A stretch of DNA of 32,573 nucleotides, taken from contig VSPN01000033.1 in NCBI GenBank assembly GCA_009775355.1, positions 1 through 32,573 of the forward strand, read 5' to 3'. A program made the position numbers and the translations under genes. The notes beneath the pieces were generated by a model. It was not told the DNA's origin, ran no database searches, and worked only from the letters and a program-made list of their open reading frames with translations. This document shows, piece by piece, positions 25,706-32,573 of this stretch; the stretch's first letter is position 1, and each line of letters begins with the position of its first letter. This DNA comes from Muribaculaceae bacterium. GTDB lineage: Bacteria > Bacteroidota > Bacteroidia > Bacteroidales > Muribaculaceae.

Positions 25706-26566
25706 TCACTCTCCGAGATAGCTTTTCAGCAACTTGCTTTTCTGACCTTTTAGTCGGCGTATGGCTTTCTCTTTTATCTGGCGCACACGTTCTCGTGTCA
25801 AGTCAAATTTTGCACCTATCTCTTCGAGAGTCATCTCCTGACAGCCAATGCCGAAAAACATCTTCAGAATGTCGCGCTCGCGGTCATAAAGTTGCTTGAG
25901 AGCCCGGTCAACTTCTTTTGAAAGTGATTCCTGATTAAGACTGGCGTCGGCCATCGGACTGTCTTCATTGTTAAGCACATCAAGAAGCGAATTGTCTTCA
26001 CCCTCGACAAATGGAGCATCAACTGATATATGCCTGCCCGAAACCTGTATCGTGTCAGAGATCTTGTCTACAGGCATATCCAGACGTTCGGCAAGTTCCT
26101 CTGTGCTCGGACGGCGTTCGTTTTCCTGCTCAAAACGCGACATCTCTTTTGTGATCTTGTTTAGAGACCCCACCTGATTGAGAGGAAGCCTTACAATTCG
26201 CGACTGTTCGGCAAGTGCCTGCAGAATTGACTGGCGGATCCACCACACTGCATAGGAAATGAATTTGAAACCTCGGGTTTCATCAAACTTCTGTGCCGCT
26301 CTGATAAGTCCAAGATTGCCCTCATTGATCAAGTCGGGAAGACTGAGGCCCTGGTTCTGGTATTGTTTTGCCACTGACACCACAAAACGCAAATTGGCTT
26401 TTGTCAATTTCTCGAGCGCTGCATGGTCTCCTTTTTTAATTCGCTGTGCCAATTCTACCTCCTCACTTACGGAGATCAGCTCCTCGCGACCTATTTCCTG
26501 CAGATACTTGTCGAGTGACGCGCTTTCGCGGTTGGTGATTGATTTTGTTATCTTTAGTTGTCTCAT
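25706..26566 (-). CDS. rpoD: primary sigma-70 factor of Bacteroidetes type
   Basis: This 286-residue housekeeping sigma factor directs RNA polymerase to promoters. Region 1.2 (DKYLQEIGREELIS), region 2 (LRFVVSVAKQYQNQGLSLPDL, NEGNLGLIRAAQKFDETRGF, FISYAVWWIRQSI), region 3 (RIVRLPLNQVGSLNKI) and region 4 (TLEEIGAKFDLTRERVRQIKEKAI) are intact. The E. coli region 1.1 and the large non-conserved domain are missing, as expected for this phylum. This factor reads the TTTG / TAnnTTTG promoters noted in this window. Its own leader region (26567-26910) shows no clear match to that consensus. Confidence 0.96.
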   Translation of the reverse strand: MRQLKITKSITNRESASLDKYLQEIGREELISVSEEVELAQRIKKGDHAALEKLTKANLRFVVSVAKQYQNQGLSLPDLINEGNLGLIRAAQKFDETRGFKFISYAVWWIRQSILQALAEQSRIVRLPLNQVGSLNKITKEMSRFEQENERRPSTEELAERLDMPVDKISDTIQVSGRHISVDAPFVEGEDNSLLDVLNNEDSPMADASLNQESLSKEVDRALKQLYDRERDILKMFFGIGCQEMTLEEIGAKFDLTRERVRQIKEKAIRRLKGQKSKLLKSYLGE

Positions 26567-26910
26567 GTCTATTTCTAAAATTCCGCCACGGCTGTCTCGG
26601 CAACCACAGCATTACAATATCAACCACAGAAAATACTACAACCGATCAATCTTTCTACTATCGAAAAACCAATTGGTTATAACAGTATTTTTGTAATGAT
26701 TATCAAGAAGTCTCTCCATGACTTCTACTTAATAACATAAACTTATGCGTTTTATTTTATAGTCTCCTTATATTTTTAATTATTTTTATTTTGTGTTGAC
26801 GATAATCAGACATGGAAGACATGGTCCCTCCAACAACAATTGATTTTTTTGCTGGAAAAGTCTTAAAGCTTGTTTAATAAAAAATGACGAATATAAGATC
26901 TGCAATGATC
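26567..26910. other. intergenic region upstream of rpoD
   Basis: This 344-base AT-rich stretch between the methyltransferase stop and rpoD contains no credible gene. It holds a perfect 12-base palindrome AACCAATTGGTT (26667-26678) and the second copy of the 18-base repeat (26863-26880). No TAnnTTTG box was found on the minus strand, so the rpoD promoter is unassigned. Confidence 0.6.
26863..26880. repeat. copy 2 of the 18-base intergenic repeat
   Basis: TTAAAGCTTGTTTAATAA is identical to 19559-19576 and in the same orientation. Like copy 1 it lies shortly after a minus-strand stop codon, here that of the methyltransferase at 26911. Confidence 0.6.
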
Positions 26911-27708
26911 TCAATGCCTGCGGCGGAGCTCCCAGAAAGTCACTGCCGCAGCAGCCGCCACATTGAGCGAATCGACTCCATGATACATAGGAATCTTTAC
27001 CACATGGTCACATGATGCAATGACATGTCGAGGCAAACCGTCTCCTTCTGTACCGAAAACGACAGCCAACCGGTCTATCTCTTTAAGAGAATTGTCATCA
27101 AGAGAGATAGAGCTGTCGTCGAGGGCAAGCGCGGCTGTCTGAAAACCTCGTGATGCCACTTCCTTCACCGGATCATCCGCAATTGTCCACGGAACTGTAA
27201 ACACAGTCCCCATAGACACCCTCACAGCCCTGCGGTTGAGCGGATCGCAAGTGTCTCCGGAAACAATTATTCCGTCTACCCCCAGAGCGGATGCCGATCT
27301 GAAAATTGCGCCTATGTTGGTTGTGTCGGTTATGCTTTGCAGAATCGCTATGATTTTTGACCGTCGGGTTATGCTGTCCAACTCAGGAAGAGGCCTGCGA
27401 CGCATAGCACAAAGAACTCCTCTTGTAAGTCTATATCCTGTCAGTTTTGACAGTAGTTCCCGACTACCAGTATAAATTGTAAGTCCGGGTAGTCCGGTTA
27501 TGATCTCGGCAGCGTCCCCGTCAATGTGTTTCCTTTCACAAAGAAGAGAGACCGGTTCATAGCCATGACGCAGGGCGATGCTGATCACTTTGGGACTCTC
27601 AGCAATAAAAATGCCTGATGTGTCATATCCGCGCAGTCTTGCCTCTGTCAGTCCTGAGTACACGTCAACACCGGGAAAAGAAAGATCTTCAAGTTCTATA
27701 AGATTCAT
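26911..27708 (-). CDS. SpoU/TrmH-family RNA methyltransferase (second copy)
   Basis: This 265-residue SPOUT enzyme has motif 1 as SITDTTNIGAIFRSASALG, motif 2 as VVFGTEGDGLPRHV and motif 3 as IPMYHGVDSLNVAAAAAV. The N-terminal text (FIAESPKVISIALRHGYEPVSLL) is unlike that of the paralogue at 20635, so the two belong to different subfamilies and probably modify different sites in rRNA or tRNA. The ATG at 27708 is used; the upstream 27747 start overlaps the promoter box. Confidence 0.9.
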   Translation of the reverse strand: MNLIELEDLSFPGVDVYSGLTEARLRGYDTSGIFIAESPKVISIALRHGYEPVSLLCERKHIDGDAAEIITGLPGLTIYTGSRELLSKLTGYRLTRGVLCAMRRRPLPELDSITRRSKIIAILQSITDTTNIGAIFRSASALGVDGIIVSGDTCDPLNRRAVRVSMGTVFTVPWTIADDPVKEVASRGFQTAALALDDSSISLDDNSLKEIDRLAVVFGTEGDGLPRHVIASCDHVVKIPMYHGVDSLNVAAAAAVTFWELRRRH

Positions 27709-27725
27709 AAGAGCTGTATTTGCGG

Positions 27726-27733
27726 CAAAATTA
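27726..27733 (-). promoter_or_regulatory. -7 box of the second methyltransferase gene
   Basis: TAATTTTG on the minus strand matches TAnnTTTG, 18 bases before the ATG at 27708. A well-spaced -33 TTTG is not evident. Confidence 0.5.
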
Positions 27734-27905
27734 CAAAAAATCCACAAAACACATAATCCGCCTGACCGCCCGAATCAGCACATCTATACAATCCGTCCGT
27801 TCCTGAAAGAGGTTGACTCGTTTTTGGATGTTTACTGTTTGATGTTTCCTCTTTGTCTGTGTATGGTTGACTGGCGGGAGGCTATCCCTGGGCGGAGTTG
27901 ACTGA

Positions 27906-28139
27906 GGGCGTAGCCCGAAGGCAAATGTCTTTACCAATGGCACGGAGACGGCTATCTCTGTGGCAATGGAAATTATTCACCTCGACGGAACAGTGGTGGC
28001 GCGCATACCGCAGTTCGACGTACCCCTGCATCGCACGAGTCAGACATATGTTGTCGGCAAATTCCTGACCACCAAGTCGGGTGGAGATATAGGAATCAAC
28101 ACCGAATTTGACGGGGAATTTAATATTGTCATCAAATAA
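27906..28139 (+). pseudogene. C-terminal fragment of a fimbrillin-like protein
   Basis: A 77-codon open stretch without a start encodes the tail of a fimbrial subunit or anchor-like protein: SVAMEIIHLDGTVVARI, then VPLHRTSQTYVVGKFLT, then GGDIGINTEFDGEFNIVI. This matches the C-terminal pattern of FimA/FimB/Mfa-type fimbrillin proteins, with a receptor strand, a VP.HR..QTY..G strand and a final FDGE strand. The upstream 27709-27905 bases contain no continuation, so the 5' part of the gene is gone. Confidence 0.65.
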
Positions 28140-28166
28140 TTTATTTAATCTTTAATTCAATATTTT

Positions 28167-29230
28167 ATGATCAAAAAAACTCTATCATGCATGACTGCAG
28201 GGATGTTCCTGCTCACATCATGCTCCTCTGAAGAACCGAACATGACAACTAACGAAGGCAACGTCGTGTTCACAGCTTCAATCCCAGGCGGTATCAAAAC
28301 CCGCAGCTCATACGATGACGGCAAACTTGCCGTAAACCTCACCTATGCTGTATACGACGAAGAAGGCAACAACATCGCGACGCTAAATAGCACAGAGACA
28401 TTCGATGAGAATCTAAAGACGACTGTAAAACTTAATCTCATCACCGGCAAAACCTACACTGTAGTATTAATAAAACTGTCGAGCTAAAACGCCCCTTCGC
28501 CCAGATCAACATCGGCACAAGCGATCTTGCGGATTTTCAGAATGCAGGTGGCGTCATCAACACTTCTGGCATCAAGGTTAGTTCTCCCACAGTGCTTGAC
28601 CTCTGCGATGGTTCAGTTAATGAAACGACTGAAACTGAATATGTCTACACTCCAGCTGCCTTTGTAGCCGAAACAGAGGGATTCCCTGTCACTACTACTC
28701 CTGCACAGCGCTGGCTTACTACCAACTACATCCTTGTAGGCGACACTAAGGCTACTGTCGATGTTACCTGGACAAGCGACAACGCAAATGCACCAGAGGT
28801 TGTGTATCGCCACATCCCCGTACAGCGCAACTACCGTACAAACATCTACGGCACGTTGCTCACGAACCCCGCAGAATACGAGGTGAAAATCGCCCCTGGA
28901 TTTGATGGCAGCAACGAGTCTTTCATGCAGAAAAACGCTGACGGCACAATCACATGCATCACTCCCGCCCTTCCCGCAGGAGTAGCCGTCAAAGATCTCG
29001 ATGGTAAAGGTGGCGTTGCGATCGGGGTCTATGGCACTCCGGTTTACTTCAATGCCACAAGTGCTGCAGTTAATGAGGCAATGAAAAACTCTTCGGAGAT
29101 TTACTTCGCACCCAATGTTGTCATTATTACTTGCGTCCTGCAGTCTTGCAAGCGGATTTGCCTTATGGGAGCCACGGTAACTACACCTGATAAAACGAAA
29201 GCTTGGGAAATAAAGCGATACAAGATATGA
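28167..29230 (+). pseudogene. degraded fimbrillin-like lipoprotein gene (DUF6562-like)
   Basis: The first part (28167 to about 28468) starts with a lipoprotein signal (MIKKTLSCMTAGMFLLTSC) and the fimbrillin N-terminal domain (FTASIPGGIKTRS, LNLITGKTYTVV). At about 28467 the frame jumps and text resumes as NKTVELKRPFAQINIGTSDL, the start of the next conserved block. The expected intervening segment (tens of residues, usually with an FWAQ-like motif) is missing, so this looks like an internal out-of-frame deletion. The second part runs on through RWLTTNYILVG, IPVQRNYRTNIYGTLLT and SEIYFAPNVVI, then ends in an atypical tail at 29230. Intact relatives continue much further. It is probably non-functional. 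The family name is from recall. Confidence 0.7.
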
Positions 29231-29308
29231 GAGACAGGAGGCAACTTTATGCCGATACGCATGTTAATAAGACATAAACTATCCAATTGCAACCTGATAA
29301 TTCACATC

Positions 29309-30706
29309 ATGGAGAATAACAGCGCAAAAAAAGATATCCGACAGTCATGGAAAGATCTTCTGTCATATTTCAATGTCAAGAATGATATTGAGCCTCAAAC
29401 AGATATCGAGACGAGTATCAGATCCGGAGTGTCATTCAAAGGAAGTCAGTTGCTCACTTTGATATTCGCTATATTTATCGCGTCACTTGGCCTCAACACC
29501 AACAGTATTCCTGTCATTATCGGAGCAATGCTTATATCTCCGCTGATGGGCCCAATCATCGGAATGGGACTTGGCATAGGCATTCAGGACTTCGTTCTTG
29601 TCAAGAGAAGTCTGAAAAACATCTCGGCGGCAGTCATAGGATCTCTTGCGACATCGGCACTGTATTTCCTTGTCTCTCCTCAGTACGAAGGAGCAAGTCA
29701 GCTGCTTGCACGAACTTCTCCGTCAATATATGACGTGTTTGTCGCCTTATTCGGTGGCGCGGCAGGAATACTGAGCATAGCCTCCAAAAACAAAGGACAG
29801 GTGATGCCGGGAGTCGCTATAGCCACATCGCTGATGCCTCCATTATGCACCGCAGGCTATGGCATAGCCACACTGCAGCCCCATTTTTTTCTCGGAGCTC
29901 TCTACCTGTTTCTGACAAATATGATTTTCATATTTTTCGCGACATGGACAGGAGTCAAGTTGATGGGATTTAAAAAGGTGATTTATCAGAATGAAAAGCG
30001 GGCACGCAGAATGCGGATCATAGCCTTTTCAATTGTTGGCCTTACCATTGGAATAAGTGTGTATCTAACCGTTGTAATGATCAACCGCAATATATTTCTC
30101 GACAAGGCATCGGCTTTTGTGGAGAATCAGATGGTATTTCCCAATACTCAGGTCCTTTCTCATGATGAATACATGAAAGGCGGCAAGAGATTCATTGATG
30201 TCACGCTGATAGGGGAGGCGTTACCTAAAGATTCCCTTCAGCTTGCCATGCTGAATAAACTTGATTCTGTAGGACTGGGCGGCACAGTTCTGAACATCAA
30301 ACAAGGATTCGCACTGACAAAAGCGGATCTGAACGACGAAGGAAATGCCGACAAATTCTATCAGCTGATGCAGGCCGAGATCGGACGCAGGCAGTTGACT
30401 ATCGATTCACTCAGGAATGTTATATCCGGACACAATCAATTCTCGGATGAGAGCATACGCATATCCCCGGAAGTCAAAGTGCTGTTTCCATCAGTCAGGG
30501 ATATTGCTTTGTCGGAGATGGTAGCTTCATCAGTCAGCCATTCGCGCACAGACACTATAAATATGATATTCGTAAATGCTCCGCAGGGACTTAATTCCGC
30601 TGAGAGAAAAAAATTGACTGACTATATTAAAGTCCGGCTTGGGCAAAGAAGCATTCATCTCACTGTAAATCCGTCAAACTTCCCATGGCCTTCAGATTCG
30701 GAGTGA
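29309..30706 (+). CDS. DUF389 (TIGR00341-type) integral membrane protein
   Basis: This 465-residue inner-membrane protein has the DUF389 core: GSQLLTLIFAIFIASLGL, then IPVIIGAMLISPLMGPIIG and GIGIQD, AGILSIASKNKGQ, GVAIATSLMPPLCTAGYG and further helices to about residue 270. The C-terminal 190 residues are soluble, with a BON-like or coiled segment of unknown role. The ATG at 29309 (MENNSAKKDIRQSWKDLL) is preferred over 29249. The biochemical function of the family is not established. It lies just after the fimbrillin remnant and is intact. Confidence 0.88.
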   Translation: MENNSAKKDIRQSWKDLLSYFNVKNDIEPQTDIETSIRSGVSFKGSQLLTLIFAIFIASLGLNTNSIPVIIGAMLISPLMGPIIGMGLGIGIQDFVLVKRSLKNISAAVIGSLATSALYFLVSPQYEGASQLLARTSPSIYDVFVALFGGAAGILSIASKNKGQVMPGVAIATSLMPPLCTAGYGIATLQPHFFLGALYLFLTNMIFIFFATWTGVKLMGFKKVIYQNEKRARRMRIIAFSIVGLTIGISVYLTVVMINRNIFLDKASAFVENQMVFPNTQVLSHDEYMKGGKRFIDVTLIGEALPKDSLQLAMLNKLDSVGLGGTVLNIKQGFALTKADLNDEGNADKFYQLMQAEIGRRQLTIDSLRNVISGHNQFSDESIRISPEVKVLFPSVRDIALSEMVASSVSHSRTDTINMIFVNAPQGLNSAERKKLTDYIKVRLGQRSIHLTVNPSNFPWPSDSE

Positions 30707-30751
30707 CAATCACCCGCTGACACTTAAGATCTTTTTTATTATACTGATTTA

Positions 30752-30785
30752 CTGCTCTGACACACTTGAATACGTGTCAGAGCAG
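30752..30785. terminator. hairpin after the DUF389 gene
   Basis: CTGCTCTGACAC (30752-30763) pairs perfectly with GTGTCAGAGCAG (30774-30785). It is followed by ATCGTATTAATTATTTTT, a loose T-rich tail, so it is a plausible but not classical terminator. Confidence 0.55.
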
Positions 30786-30843
30786 ATCGTATTAATTATT
30801 TTTCGGCATATACTTAAGTGCAAATGCGAGTCGTTAATAAAGC

Positions 30844-32205
30844 ATGCATATGTTAAGATACATTGGATTGGCAGCAGGTGTGTTGTCTTCACTCTCAGCA
30901 GTTCACGCTCTGGACATTTCATTCAGAGGCGCGACATATGAAGTCCTGTCATTTACTCCTGACCGCAATTCAGGACTGGAAGCCTTATATGTCGCTTATG
31001 ACACATCGCAAATACAGGAAATGATAATTTCCGGCATCGGTAACATTACCGGTGTGTTAAAATATAGTAATTTAGGAGGTGGATATGCTGTTCCTGTCGA
31101 TTACTCAGTCAGCGGCGACAACATCGTCATCGCATCCCCCGCCGGAGATACAGGCTATATTTTAGAGTATGACGGCCGTACTCAATGCTTTTGGCTCGTC
31201 AATTATCTTCCACACCGCATGACCCTTTCCTCCGCATATGCGTCAGCAGAACAGGAATGCGAAACAACCCGCATAGACATCATCGGCAAAGGGGAACCTT
31301 TCTATTATTATTCTATTGACGGTCGCCAATGCGAATTATCAAGAGACATAAATATTGAATATTATAACCTTGCATGGGATGAGCAGTCGGAATCATTTAC
31401 TCAGGACAGAATCTCAAAGACGGTTGCCCACATATCCAACCCCATGGTTATTTCTCCGCCTCTATATTGCAATTCGACATTCTCCATATCGGGCGACAGG
31501 TTTCTTAAGTCATGGAACATGGAACAACATGTCGAGTCAGAACTCGTATATGCCAACGGGCTTGATGTCCGCACAACGGCAGAGCAGACAAACCTGTCTG
31601 AGAATGATAACCCGGACGCCGATGCTTCAAACATGATAAAAACAGAAATTCAGGGAATGGGAGGGTCCGCTCCGGCCGATATCAGTTTCAAGGCATACAC
31701 GACAGACGCAGTAATCCATAATGAGTGGCAGATAGCGGCAGATCCGGAATTCGAGCACATAGACTACCGGTTCAATGAGCAGAATCTGGACTATACGTTC
31801 ACAGAAGAAGGCACATATTATGTCCGCTTCGTAGGCAGCAACGTTGACGGATCCTGCGAGACGGCAGGGGAGACGTATACCGTCGGCATCGGCTCTTCCG
31901 ATCTGCGCATACCCAATGCGTTCACTCCTAATGAAGATGGAGTAAACGATGTGTGGAAAGTCGCATATCGTTCTCTTCTTGAGTTCAGCTGCACAATCTT
32001 TGACCGATATGGTAACGAAATGTTCCATTTCAAGGATCCGACGCAGGGCTGGGACGGAAAATATAAAGGGAAATATGTTAAACCAGGCGTATATTTCTAC
32101 GTAATAGAAGCAAAAGGGGCAGATGGCACCAGATATAGAAAAGGAGGAGATATAAATCTGATCCGATCCAAAAGATACTCAAACACCTCATCTACAGAAC
32201 AGTAA
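30844..32205 (+). CDS. exported protein with gliding-motility (CHU_C / T9SS type B) C-terminal domain
   Basis: This 453-residue protein starts with a signal peptide (MLRYIGLAAGVLSSLSAVHA). The C-terminal 90 residues match the CHU_C domain: IPNAFTPNEDGVNDVW, CTIFDRYGNEMFHF, GWDGKYKGKYVKPGVYFYVIEA. This domain is the type B sorting signal of the type IX secretion system. Before it is a PKD/Ig-like stretch (about 270-350, with ADPEFEHIDYRF and GTYYVRFVGSN). The N-terminal 260 residues are unlike anything I recognise. It is probably displayed or secreted through the T9SS; no T9SS machinery is in the window. An alternative start is the ATG at 30850. Confidence 0.88.
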   Translation: MHMLRYIGLAAGVLSSLSAVHALDISFRGATYEVLSFTPDRNSGLEALYVAYDTSQIQEMIISGIGNITGVLKYSNLGGGYAVPVDYSVSGDNIVIASPAGDTGYILEYDGRTQCFWLVNYLPHRMTLSSAYASAEQECETTRIDIIGKGEPFYYYSIDGRQCELSRDINIEYYNLAWDEQSESFTQDRISKTVAHISNPMVISPPLYCNSTFSISGDRFLKSWNMEQHVESELVYANGLDVRTTAEQTNLSENDNPDADASNMIKTEIQGMGGSAPADISFKAYTTDAVIHNEWQIAADPEFEHIDYRFNEQNLDYTFTEEGTYYVRFVGSNVDGSCETAGETYTVGIGSSDLRIPNAFTPNEDGVNDVWKVAYRSLLEFSCTIFDRYGNEMFHFKDPTQGWDGKYKGKYVKPGVYFYVIEAKGADGTRYRKGGDINLIRSKRYSNTSSTEQ

Positions 32206-32233
32206 TGCAATTACGGCATACTTTAGCAAATAC

Positions 32234-32259
32234 AAAATCAAAAAAAGTTGATTTTTTTT
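32234..32259 (+). terminator. AT-rich terminator-like hairpin after the CHU_C gene
   Basis: AAAATCAA (32234-32241) pairs with TTGATTTT (32248-32255), followed by more T. The stem is weak in GC content, so confidence is modest. Confidence 0.45.
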
Positions 32260-32268
32260 GTTGAAAAA

Positions 32269-32301
32269 TTTGGTAGATTCAAATAAAAGCACTAATTTTG
32301 C
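32269..32301 (+). promoter_or_regulatory. tRNA-Gln promoter
   Basis: TTTG (32269-32272), a 20-base spacer and TAATTTTGC (32293-32301) match the Bacteroidetes promoter. The predicted start lies about 45 bases before the tRNA. Confidence 0.75.
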
Positions 32302-32353
32302 AGTGTCAAAAGGGAACAACCTAAGACTCTGAAAAGAGATTCAGATTTAAAAT

Positions 32354-32424
32354 TGCCTTGTGGTGTAATGGTAGCACACCGGATTCTGGTTCCGTTTGTG
32401 AGAGTTCGAGTCTTTCCAAGGCAA
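32354..32424 (+). tRNA. tRNA-Gln (anticodon CUG)
   Basis: The 71-base gene folds as a cloverleaf: acceptor TGCCTTG (32354-32360) with CAAGGCA (32417-32423), a D-arm with AATGGTAGC, anticodon loop TTCTGGT (32384-32390, anticodon CTG at 32386-32388), and T-arm GAGAG-TTCGAGT-CTTTC. The discriminator is A and no CCA is encoded. The first anticodon-stem pair (C32379 / T32395) is a mismatch; the other four pairs are good. Confidence 0.93.
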
Positions 32425-32427
32425 CTG

Positions 32428-32466
32428 ATAAAAGTGAGGAAATAATTTCCTCACTTTTATTTTTAT
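32428..32466 (+). terminator. strong terminator after tRNA-Gln
   Basis: A perfect 15-pair stem (32428-32442 with 32446-32460) has a three-base loop and is followed by TTTTAT. It begins four bases after the tRNA. Confidence 0.85.
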
Positions 32467-32552
32467 GTCTGGTAAATGACAGTGAATTGCAAATAAATTT
32501 TGGGTCAGCGGATTTTTCCGGTGGGCGGGAGAGAGTATCAAGAGTATAGTGT

Positions 32553-32560
32553 TATCTTTG
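32553..32560 (+). promoter_or_regulatory. -7 box at the right edge
   Basis: TATCTTTG matches TAnnTTTG. The following ATG at 32565 is too close to be a conventional start, so the transcribed gene lies mostly beyond the window. No -33 TTTG was found at the usual distance. Confidence 0.4.
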
Positions 32561-32573
32561 CACAATGAAACCA

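Noticed and set aside
27709..27905. Insertion-sequence remnant between the methyltransferase and the fimbrillin fragment
   Set aside because: Scattered GTTGACT heptamers occur, but no terminal inverted repeats, transposase text or target duplication were visible.
32358..32549. A 63-codon open frame at the right edge
   Set aside because: It begins inside the tRNA-Gln gene and runs through its terminator.

Overview
The window looks like a core chromosomal segment of a member of the Bacteroidales, most likely Muribaculaceae-like (family-level placement is inference). The evidence is a 286-residue primary sigma factor without region 1.1, several promoters of the Bacteroidetes -33 TTTG / -7 TAnnTTTG type, almost no Shine-Dalgarno signals, a gliding-motility/type IX C-terminal domain protein, remnants of fimbrillin genes, carboxynorspermidine decarboxylase, and a SerA with Lys at the usual catalytic His position. 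Most of the sequence is housekeeping. I do not see a clear new multi-gene defence or biosynthetic system.

Layout. Positions 208-1412 hold a broken TPR/AraC-type regulator with three frame changes. Positions 1675-3549 (+) hold a RelA/SpoT homologue with an intact hydrolase half and an apparently degenerate synthetase half. From 8686 down to 3573 (-) runs nrdD-nrdG (anaerobic ribonucleotide reduction), then a His/Cys-headed heavy-metal P-type ATPase and an overlapping Fur-family regulator. From 13707 down to 8957 (-) runs a compact cluster: S1/P1 nuclease, HsdR-N-like putative nuclease, UvrD/PcrA helicase and NspC. A CotH-family secreted protein (13853-15535) follows, separated from serA by an unusual series of three hairpins. 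serC and serA (17765 to 15766) form the serine pathway pair. An SLC45-like MFS transporter (17919-19541) and endonuclease IV (19593-20441) come next, with a divergent SpoU/TrmH methyltransferase on the + strand (20635-21372).

From 26566 down to 21513 (-) lies a closely spaced series: rpoD, a small outer-membrane barrel protein, an M3 peptidase, nadC and yraN. A second SpoU methyltransferase (26911-27708) sits upstream of rpoD. Positions 27906-29230 hold two decayed fimbrillin-type genes. On the + strand there follow a DUF389 membrane protein, a CHU_C-type exported protein, and a tRNA-Gln(CUG) with its own promoter and a strong terminator. The window ends at a promoter-like box.

How the genes fit together: the sigma factor encoded at 25706-26566 is of the type that reads the TAnnTTTG boxes seen in front of nrdD, serC, tRNA-Gln and probably others. 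Repair functions (UvrD, Nfo, and perhaps the HsdR-N and YraN nuclease-fold proteins) are scattered among biosynthetic genes. Surface and export genes (CotH, barrel protein, CHU_C protein, fimbrillin remnants) are the variable part, and decay is concentrated at 208-1412 and 27906-29230.
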